A stretch of DNA of 64,000 bases from positions 1-64,000 of the forward strand of contig JAHCJZ010000011.1 in assembly GCA_026126025.1 (NCBI GenBank), in the 5' to 3' direction. The stretch comes from Bauldia sp. Lineage in GTDB: Bacteria > Pseudomonadota > Alphaproteobacteria > Rhizobiales > Kaistiaceae. Position 1 is the stretch's first letter, and the number at the start of each line of letters is the position of its first letter. A program made the translations under genes and the position numbers. Below the pieces are notes generated by a model that saw only the letters and a program-made list of their open reading frames with translations, made no database searches and was not told the origin of the DNA. Positions 26,653-37,807 of this stretch are shown in pieces.

Positions 26653-27501
26653 ATGATGCCCGTCCTCGCCATCCCCTACCCGGTGATCGACCCGGTCGCG
26701 CTCGACCTCGGGCCGCTGGAGATCCGCTGGTACGCGCTGGCCTATATCGCTGGCATTCTCGGCGTCTGGCTCTATGTCCGCCGCCTCGTGCGCAACGAGC
26801 GCCTGTGGGGGCCGGCCGGCTCGCCGATCACCAAACGCCACGCCGACGACTTCATCGTCTGGGCGACGATCGGCATCGTCGCCGGCGGCCGGCTCGGCTA
26901 CGTCCTCATCTACGACCTGCCGCAATTCGCCGCCGACCCGATCTCGATCTTCGCGCTCTGGGAAGGCGGCATGTCCTTCCACGGCGCGTTCCTCGGCATG
27001 ATCCTCGCGATGGTCATCTTCGCGCGGCTGAAGAAGATCCCGACCTGGTCGCTGATCGACGTCGTCGCCGCCGGAACGCCGGCCGCGCTCTTCATCGGGC
27101 GCCTCGCCAATTTCGTGAATGGCGAGCTCTACGGCCGCGCTTCGGACGTTCCCTGGGCGATGGTCTTCCCGACCGATCCGCTGCAGGTCGCCCGGCACCC
27201 CAGCCAGCTCTACCAGGCCGGCCTTGAAGGGCTGGTGCTCTTCATCATCCTCGCCGTGCTGATCTACCGCTTCCGCATGCTGCGCCATCCCGGCTTCGTC
27301 TCGGGCGCCTTCGCGGCGGGCTATGGCGCCTTCCGCATCTTCGGTGAGTTCTTCCGCGAGCCCGACACCCAGATCGGCTTCCTCGCCGGCGGCCTGACCA
27401 TGGGGATGCTGCTGTCGATCCCGATGGTCATCGCCGGCGTCGCGATGATGGTGTGGTCCGTCCGCCGCGGCCCCCGCCAGCCTGCCCCCGCCACGGGCTG
27501 A
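26653..27501 (+). CDS. lgt: Prolipoprotein diacylglyceryl transferase
   Basis: A 282-residue inner-membrane enzyme with about seven membrane segments. It transfers diacylglycerol from phosphatidylglycerol to the lipobox cysteine, the first step in lipoprotein maturation. The signature GRLANFVNGELYGR (about residues 148-161) is present with A for the more usual G at position 4. The catalytic arginines and histidine in ARHPSQLYQAGLEG are also present. Several lipoproteins in the window are its likely substrates. Starts with tandem ATGs; the first is used. It is the first gene of a run lgt - methyltransferase - pgeF - lipoprotein - prs. Confidence 0.95.
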   Translation: MMPVLAIPYPVIDPVALDLGPLEIRWYALAYIAGILGVWLYVRRLVRNERLWGPAGSPITKRHADDFIVWATIGIVAGGRLGYVLIYDLPQFAADPISIFALWEGGMSFHGAFLGMILAMVIFARLKKIPTWSLIDVVAAGTPAALFIGRLANFVNGELYGRASDVPWAMVFPTDPLQVARHPSQLYQAGLEGLVLFIILAVLIYRFRMLRHPGFVSGAFAAGYGAFRIFGEFFREPDTQIGFLAGGLTMGMLLSIPMVIAGVAMMVWSVRRGPRQPAPATG

Positions 27502-27504
27502 CCG

Positions 27505-28692
27505 CTGTCCACGCCGCTCGCCGACAAGCTCGTCCGCCGCATCCGCGCCGACGGCCCGATGTCGGTCGCAGACTACATGGCCGCCTGTCTCGGCGATCCG
27601 GAGCATGGCTACTACCGCCACCGCGACCCGTTCGGCGCGGCGGGCGATTTCGTCACCGCCCCGGAGGTGAGCCAGATGTTCGGCGAGCTGATCGGCCTGT
27701 GGTGCGTCGCGGTCTGGGAGGCGATGGGGTCGCCGCCGCGCTTGGTCCTCGCCGAGCTCGGTCCCGGCCGCGGCACGCTGATGGCCGATGCCCTCCGCGC
27801 CGCCGCCCTCCGCCCCGCCTTCCGCGAGGGAGCCACGGTCGCGCTGGTCGAGACCAGCCCCCGCCTGCGCGACGCGCAACGCGCCGCGCTGGCGAAGCTC
27901 GGCGTCCTCCCGCGCTGGGTCGACCGCGTCGAGGACCTGCCCGACGGCCCGCTTCTCGTCATCGCCAACGAGTTCTTCGACGCGCTCCCCATCCACCAAT
28001 ATGTGCGCACGCCCGAAGGCTGGGCCGAGCGCATGGTCGGCCTCGACGCCGACGGCAAGCTCGCCTTCGGCCTGCGGCCGATGGGCGATCTCCCACCCTC
28101 CCCTGGAGGGGGAGGGTCGAGCCGAGCGCGTCAGCGGTCGGCTCGGGGTGGGGTGACCCACGGCGCCGCCGTTTCACACCACCCCGGCCGGCCAACGCCG
28201 GCCGACCCTCCCCCTCCAGGGGAGGGTGAGGTGCTGGAGCTCCGCCCGGCGGCCGACGCGATCGTCGCCCATCTCGCCGGGCGGATCGCGCGCGACGGCG
28301 GCGCCGCGCTGATCGTCGATTACGGCCACGCCGAGACCGCGTTCGGCGACACGCTGCAGGCGGTGCGCGGCCATCGCTATGACGACCCGCTGGCGCATCC
28401 CGGCGAGGCCGACCTCACCGCCCATGTCGATTTCGCCGCCCACGCCCGCGCCGCGGCCGCCGCCGGCGCGGGCCCCACCGCCGTCGCGACCCAGGGCGCC
28501 TTCCTCGAAACGATCGGCATCGCCCACCGCGCCGCCGCGCTCGCCCGCGGCAAGGGTGCCGCCGAAGCGGAAGCGATCGGCGCCGCCCTCCGCCGCCTCA
28601 CCCACCCCGACGAAATGGGCACGCTGTTCAAGGTCCTCGGCATCGCCGCGCCCGGCCTGCCCCTGCCGGGTCTCCCCTCGGCCTCGTCCTGA
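27505..28692 (+). CDS. SAM-dependent methyltransferase, MidA/NDUFAF7 family, with palindromic insertion
   Basis: A family member related to NDUFAF7, which dimethylates an arginine of complex I. Landmarks are MSVADYMAACLGDPEHGYY, AAGDFVTAPEVSQMFGE, the SAM-binding ELGPGRGTLMAD and ANEFFDALP. The first ATG (27559) would remove the conserved start of the domain (LSTPLADKLVRRIRADGP). No ATG, GTG or TTG lies between the in-frame lgt stop (27499) and 27559, so CTG 27505 is proposed as start. Residues encoded by 28095-28227 are a palindromic element (about 44 residues, Pro/Gly/Arg-rich), and the stop codon lies in a second element. Confidence 0.85.
   Translation: MSTPLADKLVRRIRADGPMSVADYMAACLGDPEHGYYRHRDPFGAAGDFVTAPEVSQMFGELIGLWCVAVWEAMGSPPRLVLAELGPGRGTLMADALRAAALRPAFREGATVALVETSPRLRDAQRAALAKLGVLPRWVDRVEDLPDGPLLVIANEFFDALPIHQYVRTPEGWAERMVGLDADGKLAFGLRPMGDLPPSPGGGGSSRARQRSARGGVTHGAAVSHHPGRPTPADPPPPGEGEVLELRPAADAIVAHLAGRIARDGGAALIVDYGHAETAFGDTLQAVRGHRYDDPLAHPGEADLTAHVDFAAHARAAAAAGAGPTAVATQGAFLETIGIAHRAAALARGKGAAEAEAIGAALRRLTHPDEMGTLFKVLGIAAPGLPLPGLPSASS
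28095..28227. repeat. In-frame inverted repeat element, family B copy 1
   Basis: Starts ACCCTCCCCTGGAGGGGGAG and ends in its inverse CTCCCCCTCCAGGGGAGGGT. Between them are GGGGTGGGGTG and its inverse CACCACCCCGG. The same ends bound 38646-38841 in a non-coding gap. Here the element is inside the methyltransferase gene and is read through in frame. Confidence 0.85.
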
Positions 28693-28776
28693 GGTGCTGC
28701 CGAAGGCAGCCTCGAAGGACGGCCGCGAACGCCGCGCATCCTTCGAGGCTCGCTGCGCTCGCACCTCAGGATGAGG
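28682..28776. repeat. Inverted repeat, family G, holding a gene's stop codon
   Basis: Ends CCTCGTCCTGAGGTGC (28682-28697) and GCACCTCAGGATGAGG (28761-28776) are inverted copies (15 of 16). Inner arms CCTCGAAGGA / TCCTTCGAGG also pair. This sequence type is widespread in alphaproteobacteria. The methyltransferase stop (TGA at 28690) is inside the left end. Confidence 0.85.
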
Positions 28777-28825
28777 TCGGAGGTAGTGGTTGGCCCGTAC
28801 GATAGCCGTGGGTAGTGTGCCGCCC

Positions 28826-29614
28826 ATGGACCCCACAGCCACCGCCGAACGCATCGAAGCCCCTGCGCTGGCGGCGCTGCCGGGGATCGCGCATGGCTTC
28901 TTCACGCGGCGCGGCGGGGTCTCGACCGGCGCCTATGCCAGCCTCAATTGCGCGCTCTTGTCGGGCGACGACCGCGCCGCGGTGCTGGAGAACCGCGCCC
29001 GCGTCGCGGCCGCGCTCGGCGTCGATCCGGCGCGGCTGATCTCGCCGCGCCAGGTCCACGGCACCGGCGTGGCCGTCGCCAGCACGCCGTGGCCCCCCGG
29101 CGAAGGCGCAGACGCCGACGCCGTGGTCACCACCGAGCGCGGGCTCGCGATCGGCGTCGGCACCGCCGATTGCGCGCCGGTCCTCCTCGCCGACGAAGCC
29201 GCGGGCGTGATCGGCGCCGCGCATGCCGGCTGGCGCGGCGCGGCGGACGGCGTTCTCGCCGCGACCGTCGAAGCGATGGAGCGGCTCGGCGCCGCGCGAA
29301 AGCACATCCGCGCCGCCATCGGCCCCACCATCGCGCAGGATTCATACGAGGTCGGCCCCGACCTCCTCGACCGCTTCGCCGCGCTCGACCCGGGCGCGGC
29401 GCGCTGGTTCCGCCCGTCGCCGAACGCCGGGCGCCATCTCTTCGACCTCCCCGGCTTCCTCTTCGACCGGCTGTGCGGGATGGGGCTCGGCGGCGTCGAG
29501 AATCTACGGCTCGATACCTATGCCGATGCCGGGCGCTTCTTCTCGCACCGCCGCGGCACCCATGCCGGCGCGCCCGATTATGGCCGGATGATTTCCGCCA
29601 TCGCGCTGCGCTGA
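28826..29614 (+). CDS. pgeF: Peptidoglycan editing factor / purine nucleoside phosphorylase (PgeF)
   Basis: A 262-residue protein of the laccase-domain (DUF152, YfiH) family. Metal-ligand motifs are present: [29 protein letters not shown] and the C-terminal [12 protein letters not shown]. coli PgeF edits UDP-MurNAc with L-Ser in place of L-Ala; relatives have purine nucleoside phosphorylase or deaminase activity. A TTG 12 codons upstream gives no family-like sequence, so ATG 28826 is used. It follows the methyltransferase, as in many alphaproteobacteria. Confidence 0.92.
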   Translation: MDPTATAERIEAPALAALPGIAHGFFTRRGGVSTGAYASLNCALLSGDDRAAVLENRARVAAALGVDPARLISPRQVHGTGVAVASTPWPPGEGADADAVVTTERGLAIGVGTADCAPVLLADEAAGVIGAAHAGWRGAADGVLAATVEAMERLGAARKHIRAAIGPTIAQDSYEVGPDLLDRFAALDPGAARWFRPSPNAGRHLFDLPGFLFDRLCGMGLGGVENLRLDTYADAGRFFSHRRGTHAGAPDYGRMISAIALR

Positions 29615-29685
29615 GGCTGGTGCCGGCCACCGCGACGGGCTAAGAGATTCGCGGGGGACTGAAGCAACCGACGGACAGGAAGCCC

Positions 29686-30162
29686 ATGGCGGCGGCGATC
29701 CGGATTCTTCCCCTCTGCCTCGCACTGCTCGTCGCGGCCTGCGCCACGCCCGGCCCCGAAACCACGACCACGGCGGCATTCCTTCCCGCCGACGCGACCT
29801 TCACCATTGCCGCGATCAACGGCCCGCCGCCGACGCTGCAGCCCGACGTCGCCCGCGCGCTCGACCAGGCCGCGCGCGATGCCGGCATCCGGGTCCGCAA
29901 CGGCAATGGCGGCGACTACACCATCACCGGCTACCTCTCGGTGATCAACGGCGAGTCGGGGGTGCTCGTGGTCTGGGTGTTCGACGTCAACGGCGCCGGC
30001 GGCGCGCGCGTCCATCGCGTCAGCGGCCAGTACCAGGCGCCGCCGGCTTCCCCCGGCAATCCCTGGGCCTCGATCGACCGCGCCGCGCTCGAGGCCATCG
30101 CCGATGCCGCGATGGCGCAGATCGCCGCCTGGGCCCATCCGCCCGCCGTGGCGGCGATTTAA
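29686..30162 (+). CDS. Putative lipoprotein
   Basis: A 158-residue predicted lipoprotein with lipobox LLVAAC (C19). The mature part begins with a Thr-rich linker, then [40 protein letters not shown] and VHRVSGQYQ, an alternating pattern of an exported alpha/beta domain. It lies between pgeF and prs in the same order as in other alphaproteobacterial genomes, which argues it is a real conserved gene. Function unknown. AGGA precedes the ATG. Confidence 0.75.
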   Translation: MAAAIRILPLCLALLVAACATPGPETTTTAAFLPADATFTIAAINGPPPTLQPDVARALDQAARDAGIRVRNGNGGDYTITGYLSVINGESGVLVVWVFDVNGAGGARVHRVSGQYQAPPASPGNPWASIDRAALEAIADAAMAQIAAWAHPPAVAAI

Positions 30163-30173
30163 CGACGGTCGCA

Positions 30174-30210
30174 GGCGCGGATTGCTTTTCCGCGCCGCCG
30201 GTTGCTAGAA
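30174..30210 (+). promoter_or_regulatory. Possible prs promoter overlapping a hairpin
   Basis: TTGCTT (30182-30187) is followed after 17 bp by CTAGAA (30205-30210), a weak -35/-10 pair about 70 bp before prs. The same DNA forms a perfect 7-bp hairpin (GGCGCGG / CCGCGCC at 30174-30196) that may end the upstream transcript. Confidence 0.3.
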
Positions 30211-30278
30211 GCGCGGCAGCCGGGCTCCCCGGCCACGGCCGCCACGAACGCGGCCGACCCTTGGCGGACAGGCGCGCG

Positions 30279-31211
<933 letters not shown>

Positions 31212-31418
31212 GCCGCAACAGGGCTTTGGAAGACGCTCGGACCCGCCTTGCGGTCGTCCGGGCGACCCGCTACCCCTTCCGCAAACGAGGCTCTGACGAT
31301 CGCGAATTGTGGCAGCGCCGCCCGGTTGCGCCACCCCGGACACCGAACGCGTTGAGTAAAACGTCTCGAGCGCGCTGACGGCACACCGCCCGAAGGCCTC
31401 GGCCGGAGAAGACCAGAG

Positions 31419-32888
31419 ATGTCGCGCCTGACGTACCGCATCGGCCGCACCGTCGGCCTGATCGCCTTCCTCATCGCCGCCGCCTCGGTTCCTTCTCACG
31501 CCCAGCCCAACCCCGTTCCCGATCCCGACGAGCCCGTGGTCGAAGAGCCGCCGCCGGCGGAAGAGCCCGCGCCCGCTGAGGACGACCCCGCCGTACCCGA
31601 GCCCGACGACGAAGGCGCGCGCGTCCCTGCCGCCGGCGGAGCCGCGGACGACCCGGCCGAGGACGACGCTGCGCCCGCCCCCGTCGTTGAAGAAGATGAA
31701 GCCCCTGCCATCGTCGAGGACGAGCCGGCGCCGCCCGTCGAGGACGACGCTGCCGCGCCGTCCGACGACGGCGACAATTTCGGCCGCAAGGTGATCGACG
31801 CCGATGGCGAGCGCGTCTTCGAGGCCGGTGGCTCGCTGGTGATCACCGGCGAGGCCGACGGCGTCGCCGCCTTCGGCGGCTCGGTGACGCTCGACGCCGA
31901 CGTCGACGGCAACGTCACCATCCTCGGCGCCGCGGTCAGCATCGCCGGCGCGATCGACGACAGCCTCTGGGTCGGCGCCTCCGAGATTCGGCTGACCGGC
32001 ACCGTCGGCCGCAATGCGTGGCTCGCCGCGGGCTCGATCGAGGCCGATGTCGCCGTCACCGGCAATTTCCGCGGCGCGGCAGGGACCATCGCCATCGGCC
32101 CGAACAGCAGCGTCGGCGGCGCGCTCAGCCTCGCGGCCGCCGAGATCGCGATCGAGGGCGGCACCTATGGCGGCGCCGTGACGCTGATCGGCGACATCGT
32201 CCGCTTCAACGGGCAGACCGAGGGCGACCTTCGCGTCGGCGCCGACACCTTCGTGATCGGCCCCGACGCGGTGATCGGCGGCAATGTCGTCCTCTACGAC
32301 AATACCGAAGCCACCGTCGAGAACGGCGCGGTCATTGAAGGCGACATGGTCGAGGAAGGCTGGTGGTCGTGGTTCTACGGACCGCGCCTCGCGCCCTGGC
32401 CGGGCCAGATCGGCTTCGCCCTCTTCGCCGCGGGCACCGCCATCGTCGCGGGCCTCGCCCTCCTCCTCTTCGCCGGCGGCACCTTCACCGAGGCGGCGCG
32501 CGACTTCCGCTTCCGGCCGATGAGCAGCATCGTGATCGGCATCGTCTTCGTCATCGTCCTGCCGCTGCTGGTCGCGCTCTTCGCGGTCACCGTCGTCGGC
32601 CTCCCCATCGCGGTGGCGGCGCTCCTCTTCCTGCCGCTCGCCGTGCTCCTCGGCCATACGGTCGCCTCGCTCGGCGTCGCCAACATGGTGTTCAACTGGA
32701 CCGGAACGGCGCTGTCGCCGTGGCTCTCGGTGCCGCTCCTCGTCGTCGGCGCCCTCGCCCTCGGCGCCATCACGCTGATCCCCTATGCCGGCGGCATCCT
32801 CGTCGGCATCGCGACGCTGGTCGGGATGGGGGCGTTCGTGCGCGGCCTCAGCCGGCGCCTCCGCCGGCGGCTGCCGGCCACGGCCTGA
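31419..32888 (+). CDS. Membrane protein with bactofilin-like beta-helix domain
   Basis: A 489-residue envelope protein. After a signal peptide (cleavage near SHA-Q, residue 28) comes an acidic Pro/Glu/Asp-rich linker of about 85 residues. A repetitive domain at about 125-310 follows, with short Gly-Asp-rich rungs ([37 protein letters not shown]) like the right-handed beta-helix of bactofilins. Four to five hydrophobic segments fill the C terminus (about 325-480). The layout suggests an exported polymer-like domain tethered by a membrane domain. No enzymatic motif. A conserved neighbour between prs and rplY in some relatives. Confidence 0.72.
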   Translation: MSRLTYRIGRTVGLIAFLIAAASVPSHAQPNPVPDPDEPVVEEPPPAEEPAPAEDDPAVPEPDDEGARVPAAGGAADDPAEDDAAPAPVVEEDEAPAIVEDEPAPPVEDDAAAPSDDGDNFGRKVIDADGERVFEAGGSLVITGEADGVAAFGGSVTLDADVDGNVTILGAAVSIAGAIDDSLWVGASEIRLTGTVGRNAWLAAGSIEADVAVTGNFRGAAGTIAIGPNSSVGGALSLAAAEIAIEGGTYGGAVTLIGDIVRFNGQTEGDLRVGADTFVIGPDAVIGGNVVLYDNTEATVENGAVIEGDMVEEGWWSWFYGPRLAPWPGQIGFALFAAGTAIVAGLALLLFAGGTFTEAARDFRFRPMSSIVIGIVFVIVLPLLVALFAVTVVGLPIAVAALLFLPLAVLLGHTVASLGVANMVFNWTGTALSPWLSVPLLVVGALALGAITLIPYAGGILVGIATLVGMGAFVRGLSRRLRRRLPATA

Positions 32889-32899
32889 GCGGCGGGCGC

Positions 32900-32928
32900 T
32901 TGCCGCTCCGGCGGCGAGCGCCTATAAC
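32900..32928 (+). promoter_or_regulatory. Promoter of the rplY-pth-ychF run
   Basis: TTGCCG (32900-32905) and TATAAC (32923-32928) with the ideal 17-bp spacer. The -10 is one base off consensus in a GC-rich background. The predicted start near 32935 gives an 87-nt leader before rplY. Confidence 0.6.
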
Positions 32929-33021
32929 GCCGCCGCGCCGCCCCGACACCCCTGGAGGCAAAGCGGCGCAAGGCCCGGCCGCCCGGCTCGGGCCATTTGT
33001 CGTTCTACGAAGGAGAAAGCC

Positions 33022-33687
33022 ATGAGCGCTGCCTATGAGCTCACGGCGTCGGTTCGCGACAGGACGGGCAAGGGGGCCGCTCGCGCGACACGTCGTGAAG
33101 GCATGATTCCGGCCGTCATCTATGGCGGCGGCGAAGCCCCGCTGGCCGTCAAGGTCGACCACAAATCCCTCACCACCAAGATCCATGCGGGCGGTTTCCT
33201 CACCACCCTCGTGACGCTCGACGTCGGGGGCCAGAAGATCCGCGTCATCCCGCGCGACTACCAGCTCGACCCGGTCCGCGACTGGCCGGTGCATGTCGAC
33301 TTCCTGCGCGTCACCGCCGGCTCGAAGATCACCGTCGACGTCCCGGTGCATTTCATCAACGAATCCGCCTCGCCCGGCATCAAGCGCGGCGGTGTGCTCA
33401 ACATCGTGCGCCACACCGTGGAGATGATCTGCCCGGTCGACGCGATCCCGGAATCGATCGTCTGCGACCTGACCGGCCTCGAGATCAACGATTCCGTCCA
33501 CATCTCCGCGGTGGAGCTGCCGGACAACGTGGTGCCCACCATCCGCGACCGCGACTTCACCATCGCGACCATCGCCGCGCCGGCCGGCCTCAAGGACGAG
33601 GCTGCCGAGGCCGCCACCGCGACGCCGGAAGCGGGCGCCGCACCGGCTGCTGCGGCCGCCCCGGCGAAGGAAAAGGACAAGGGCTGA
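33022..33687 (+). CDS. rplY: 50S ribosomal protein L25/general stress protein Ctc
   Basis: A 221-residue Ctc-type L25. The N-terminal L25 domain ([20 protein letters not shown] to about residue 95) binds 5S rRNA, and the C-terminal TL5-like domain follows ([20 protein letters not shown]). The tail is Ala/Lys-rich. AAGGAGAAAG is a strong ribosome binding site, so the much longer upstream open frame is ignored. It is followed by pth, a coupling conserved in many bacteria. A GCCGGCC hairpin lies between the two genes (33696-33713). Confidence 0.95.
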   Translation: MSAAYELTASVRDRTGKGAARATRREGMIPAVIYGGGEAPLAVKVDHKSLTTKIHAGGFLTTLVTLDVGGQKIRVIPRDYQLDPVRDWPVHVDFLRVTAGSKITVDVPVHFINESASPGIKRGGVLNIVRHTVEMICPVDAIPESIVCDLTGLEINDSVHISAVELPDNVVPTIRDRDFTIATIAAPAGLKDEAAEAATATPEAGAAPAAAAAPAKEKDKG

Positions 33688-33738
33688 TCCCGGGCGCCGG
33701 CCTGAGGGCCGGCCCCACCCCTCACCGGAGGCGATGCC

Positions 33739-34506
33739 ATGCTGGTCATCGTCGGGCTCGGGAACCCGGGCGGCGCTTACGCCAATCATCGGCACAATAT
33801 CGGCTATCGCGCCGTCGAGGCGATCCACGAGCGCCATCGCTTCGGGCCGTGGCGTCAACGCTTCCGCTCGCAGGTCGCGGAGGGGACGCTGGCCGGCCGC
33901 AAGGTGCTGCTGATGAAGCCGGCAACCTACATGAACCTCTCCGGCGAGGCCGTCGGCGAGGCGACGCGCTTCTACAAGGTGCCGAACGCCGATCTCGTCG
34001 CGATCCACGACGAGCTCGACCTGCCGCCCGGCAAGGTGCGCATCAAGGCAGGCGGCGGCGACGGCGGCCACAACGGCCTCCGCTCGCTGACCGCCCATCT
34101 CGGACCCGACTACCGGCGCGTTCGCATCGGCATCGGCCATCCCGGCCACAAGGACCGGGTGAGCGGCTACGTACTGCACGACTTCGCCAAGGCCGACAGC
34201 GCATGGATCGACCCGCTGATCGACTCGCTGGCGACCCACGCCACAATGCTCGCCGAGGACAAGGACGCCGCGCTGGCCTCCCGCCTTCATCTCGACGTCG
34301 CGCGGGCGCTGGGTGAGCACGCAGGCGGAAAAGAGAAGCCGGCGAAGGACAAGGCAACGCGATCTCAGGCGGCATCTGAAGAAACGAAGCCGGCTGAAGG
34401 CTCCTCTCAGCCGGCTCAGCGAAACTCCGAAGCCGATTCAGGAAATGCGCCTCAGGGACCGCTCGCCCGCGGCCTCAGGCGGCTCTTCGGCGGCCGCTCC
34501 GACTGA
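33739..34506 (+). CDS. pth: Peptidyl-tRNA hydrolase
   Basis: A 255-residue enzyme that releases peptides from prematurely dropped peptidyl-tRNA. The N-terminal VGLGNPGGAYANHRHNIGY holds the catalytic histidine (H19). Substrate residues lie in KPATYMNLSGEAV and AIHDELDLPPGKVRIKAGGG. The core ends near residue 190. A charged Lys/Glu/Ser-rich tail of about 65 residues then ends in RGLRRLFGGRSD, an extension seen in some alphaproteobacteria. GGAGG precedes the start. Confidence 0.95.
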   Translation: MLVIVGLGNPGGAYANHRHNIGYRAVEAIHERHRFGPWRQRFRSQVAEGTLAGRKVLLMKPATYMNLSGEAVGEATRFYKVPNADLVAIHDELDLPPGKVRIKAGGGDGGHNGLRSLTAHLGPDYRRVRIGIGHPGHKDRVSGYVLHDFAKADSAWIDPLIDSLATHATMLAEDKDAALASRLHLDVARALGEHAGGKEKPAKDKATRSQAASEETKPAEGSSQPAQRNSEADSGNAPQGPLARGLRRLFGGRSD

Positions 34507-34536
34507 CATCAACACCCACCTCCGGACACGCATCCC

Positions 34537-35634
<1,098 letters not shown>

Positions 35635-35687
35635 CCCCGCCCGCCGCCCTTGTGGGCGGTCGGTGCTGAGCCACCAAGTGGCCCCAC

Positions 35688-35855
35688 GGTTCCCTCCCCC
35701 CTTGTGGGGGAGGGTTAGGGAGGGGGCCCGCGGCGGTGCGGCTTGGGCGCGGCGGCGAAGCAGCTTCGTCAGCCGGGCCAACATCAAGCACAGCGCAAGA
35801 GGTGAGGCCGCGTCCCCCCTCCCCATCCCTCCCCCACAAGGGGGGAGGGAGCCGC
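35688..35855. repeat. Long inverted repeat element, family A copy 2
   Basis: Ends 35688-35726 and 35813-35855 are inverted copies of each other and of the ends at 4685-4850. Each contains the CCCTCCCCC hairpin. The roughly 85-bp centre differs from copy 1, so only the ends are conserved. It accounts for the 35635-35942 gap. Confidence 0.8.
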
Positions 35856-35942
35856 AAGTGGCTTTGCGGAGTCACACACCACGCGCTTCTTGACCGCCGC
35901 CCCGGCCCCCGGGAGGATCGGCGCCGCGAGCGGGGGGATGCG

Positions 35943-36899
35943 ATGAAGCGGCGGCGGTGGTGGCGATGGGTGGCCGGCGGCGTGGCGGTGCTGGTGGTCG
36001 TCTATCTCGGGCTGGGCGGCTGGTTCGCGTCGCGGGCACTGGACCGCGTCCTGACCGTCGGCGTCATCGCGGAGCAACTCGAAGGCGCGACGCCGCCCGA
36101 CAGCCCGTTCGAGCTCGGCTATCGCGGCGACCCGATGACGGCCTTCGGCTACGCCTTCGAGGACATCGCGGTCGAGACCGGGCTCGGCCCGACGCCGGCC
36201 TGGCTCGTCCCCGGCGACGCCGCCGACCAGACCCTCTGGGCGATCTACGTCCACGGCATCGCCGGGCATCGCGAGGACGGCTACCGCCATCTCTCGGTCC
36301 TCCACGAAGCCGGCATCCCGACGCTCATGGTCACCTACCGCAACGACGCTGATGCGCCGCCGTCGGAGGAAGGCATCTACACCTTCGGCCTGTCGGAATG
36401 GCCCGACCTCGACGCCGCGGTGAGCTACGCGCTGTCGGCCGGCGCCGAGCGCTTCATCATCGTCGGCGAATCGATGGGCGGCGCGATCACCGGCCAGTTC
36501 CTGATCAATGCGCCGCAGGCGGACCGGGTGGTGGCGCTGGTGCTCGACGCCCCCGCGCTCGACCTGCCGGCGGTGATCCGCGCCGCGTTGCGCTCGTTCG
36601 GCATCCCGCTTTCGCTCGGCATCGAGCGGATCGCCCTCGGCCTCTTCCCGCCGCGCACCGGCATCGCCCTTAACACCGCCGTCAGCATCGACGCCGTCGT
36701 CGATTTCCCCGGTCCGCTCTTCATCGCCCATGGCAGCGGCGATCGCATCGTGCCGGTCTCGATCAGCGACCGCGTCGTCGATCGGCGCGACGCGCCGACG
36801 ACCTATGTTCGCACCGCCGGCGACCATCTCCAGTCGTGGCACGAGAACCCGGAGCGCTATCGCGCGGCGCTGCTCGGCTTCCTCGCGGACATCCGCTGA
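35943..36899 (+). CDS. Membrane-anchored alpha/beta hydrolase
   Basis: A 318-residue alpha/beta hydrolase of the ABHD/BEM46-like type. One N-terminal membrane anchor (about residues 8-29) leaves the enzyme domain outside the cytoplasm. The oxyanion region is WAIYVHGIAGHREDGYRH, the nucleophile elbow FIIVGESMGGAITG (Ser in GESMG), the acid in HGSGDRIVPV, and the likely catalytic histidine in TAGDHLQSW. Substrate unknown; probably an esterase or thioesterase. The ATG at 35943 follows the family A repeat; the upstream frame is only repeat sequence. Confidence 0.82.
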   Translation: MKRRRWWRWVAGGVAVLVVVYLGLGGWFASRALDRVLTVGVIAEQLEGATPPDSPFELGYRGDPMTAFGYAFEDIAVETGLGPTPAWLVPGDAADQTLWAIYVHGIAGHREDGYRHLSVLHEAGIPTLMVTYRNDADAPPSEEGIYTFGLSEWPDLDAAVSYALSAGAERFIIVGESMGGAITGQFLINAPQADRVVALVLDAPALDLPAVIRAALRSFGIPLSLGIERIALGLFPPRTGIALNTAVSIDAVVDFPGPLFIAHGSGDRIVPVSISDRVVDRRDAPTTYVRTAGDHLQSWHENPERYRAALLGFLADIR

Positions 36900-36921
36900 C
36901 GCGCCGCATCGTCAACCTTCA

Positions 36922-37182
36922 GATCGGAGCGCGAACGAACGCCGTCCGAATCGCTGATCGGGCCTTGTTGGCAGTTTGATCACGGCTACATCTGGTGTCA
37001 TCGGCCGTTGACCAGCGCAATCCCGCGCCGTTGCCCGGCCCAAACGACGCCCCGCCGTTAACGTCCCGGGCCTGCCGCAGGCACCGATCCCGGCATCGTT
37101 AATCCCAGGATCGGACCCGGAACGAACACCGTCCGAATCGCTGATCCGCGACGGTTGGCGGTTTGATCACGGCTACATCTGG
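36922..37182. repeat. Two 75-bp direct repeats upstream of a secreted protein gene
   Basis: 36922-36996 and 37108-37182 are direct copies sharing GGAACGAACRCCGTCCGAAT-type sequence, CGTCCGAATCGCTGATC, and an identical GTTTGATCACGGCTACATCT. Their spacing is 186 bp. Neither is a hairpin like the other repeats. Together with the spacer they make up the 36900-37317 gap. They could be duplicated regulatory sites or a duplicated small RNA. Confidence 0.75.
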
Positions 37183-37317
37183 CGGCGCCCGCGCGGAGCC
37201 GACGCAAGCGGCGCGGTGGCGCCTGCGAGACGCGGTCCCGTTCCGGGACAGGCGCCCGGGAACGCCCGCCCTCCTCCCGCGTTCCAGCCTGCGGGACGAG
37301 CGCCGAGGAGGACTGAC

Positions 37318-37758
37318 ATGAAACGCCTGCTGCTCGCCACCACCGCGATCGTAGCGCTCGCCGCCGCCCCTGCCCTCGCCACAGACAGCGACGACGCGAT
37401 GAACCCGGGCGCCGCCGCCTTCGGCGTCGATGTCGATGCGGTCGGCATGGGGGAATTCACGCTTGAGACCGTCGATCCGGCCGACCCGTTCGGCGACATC
37501 GAGGTCAACGTCTCCGCGACCGCCGACGCCAACGCCATCGCCGGCTTCCTCGCCACGCTCACCGCGGAACAGCTGACCGAGCTCACCCAGCGCTGCCTGG
37601 TGATCGAGGCCAATGCCGACAATTACGCCGAGGCCGACGTCAATTTCTGCGCGCTGGCGCTCGCCCTGCTGCGCGCGAGCGGCGACGCGCCGGCGGCCGG
37701 CGAGGACGATGCCGCCGCGCCGCCCGACGATGCGGAGGGCGACGACGACGCGATGTAG
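37318..37758 (+). CDS. Small secreted acidic protein
   Basis: A 146-residue exported protein. The signal peptide is at residues 1-21 (ALA-T). The mature part is strongly acidic with few basic residues, has a central helix NAIAGFLATLTAEQLTELTQ and cysteines at QRCLVIE and NFCALAL, and ends in a low-complexity tail EDDAAAPPDDAEGDDDAM. The acidic composition suggests cation binding, but no motif proves it. GAGGAGGACTGAC gives a strong ribosome binding site. The 75-bp direct repeats upstream may control it. Confidence 0.72.
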   Translation: MKRLLLATTAIVALAAAPALATDSDDAMNPGAAAFGVDVDAVGMGEFTLETVDPADPFGDIEVNVSATADANAIAGFLATLTAEQLTELTQRCLVIEANADNYAEADVNFCALALALLRASGDAPAAGEDDAAAPPDDAEGDDDAM

Positions 37759-37807
37759 CAGCCGGCGACGGTCCGGTGACGCCGACGCGTAGCGGATACC
37801 CCGGCTG

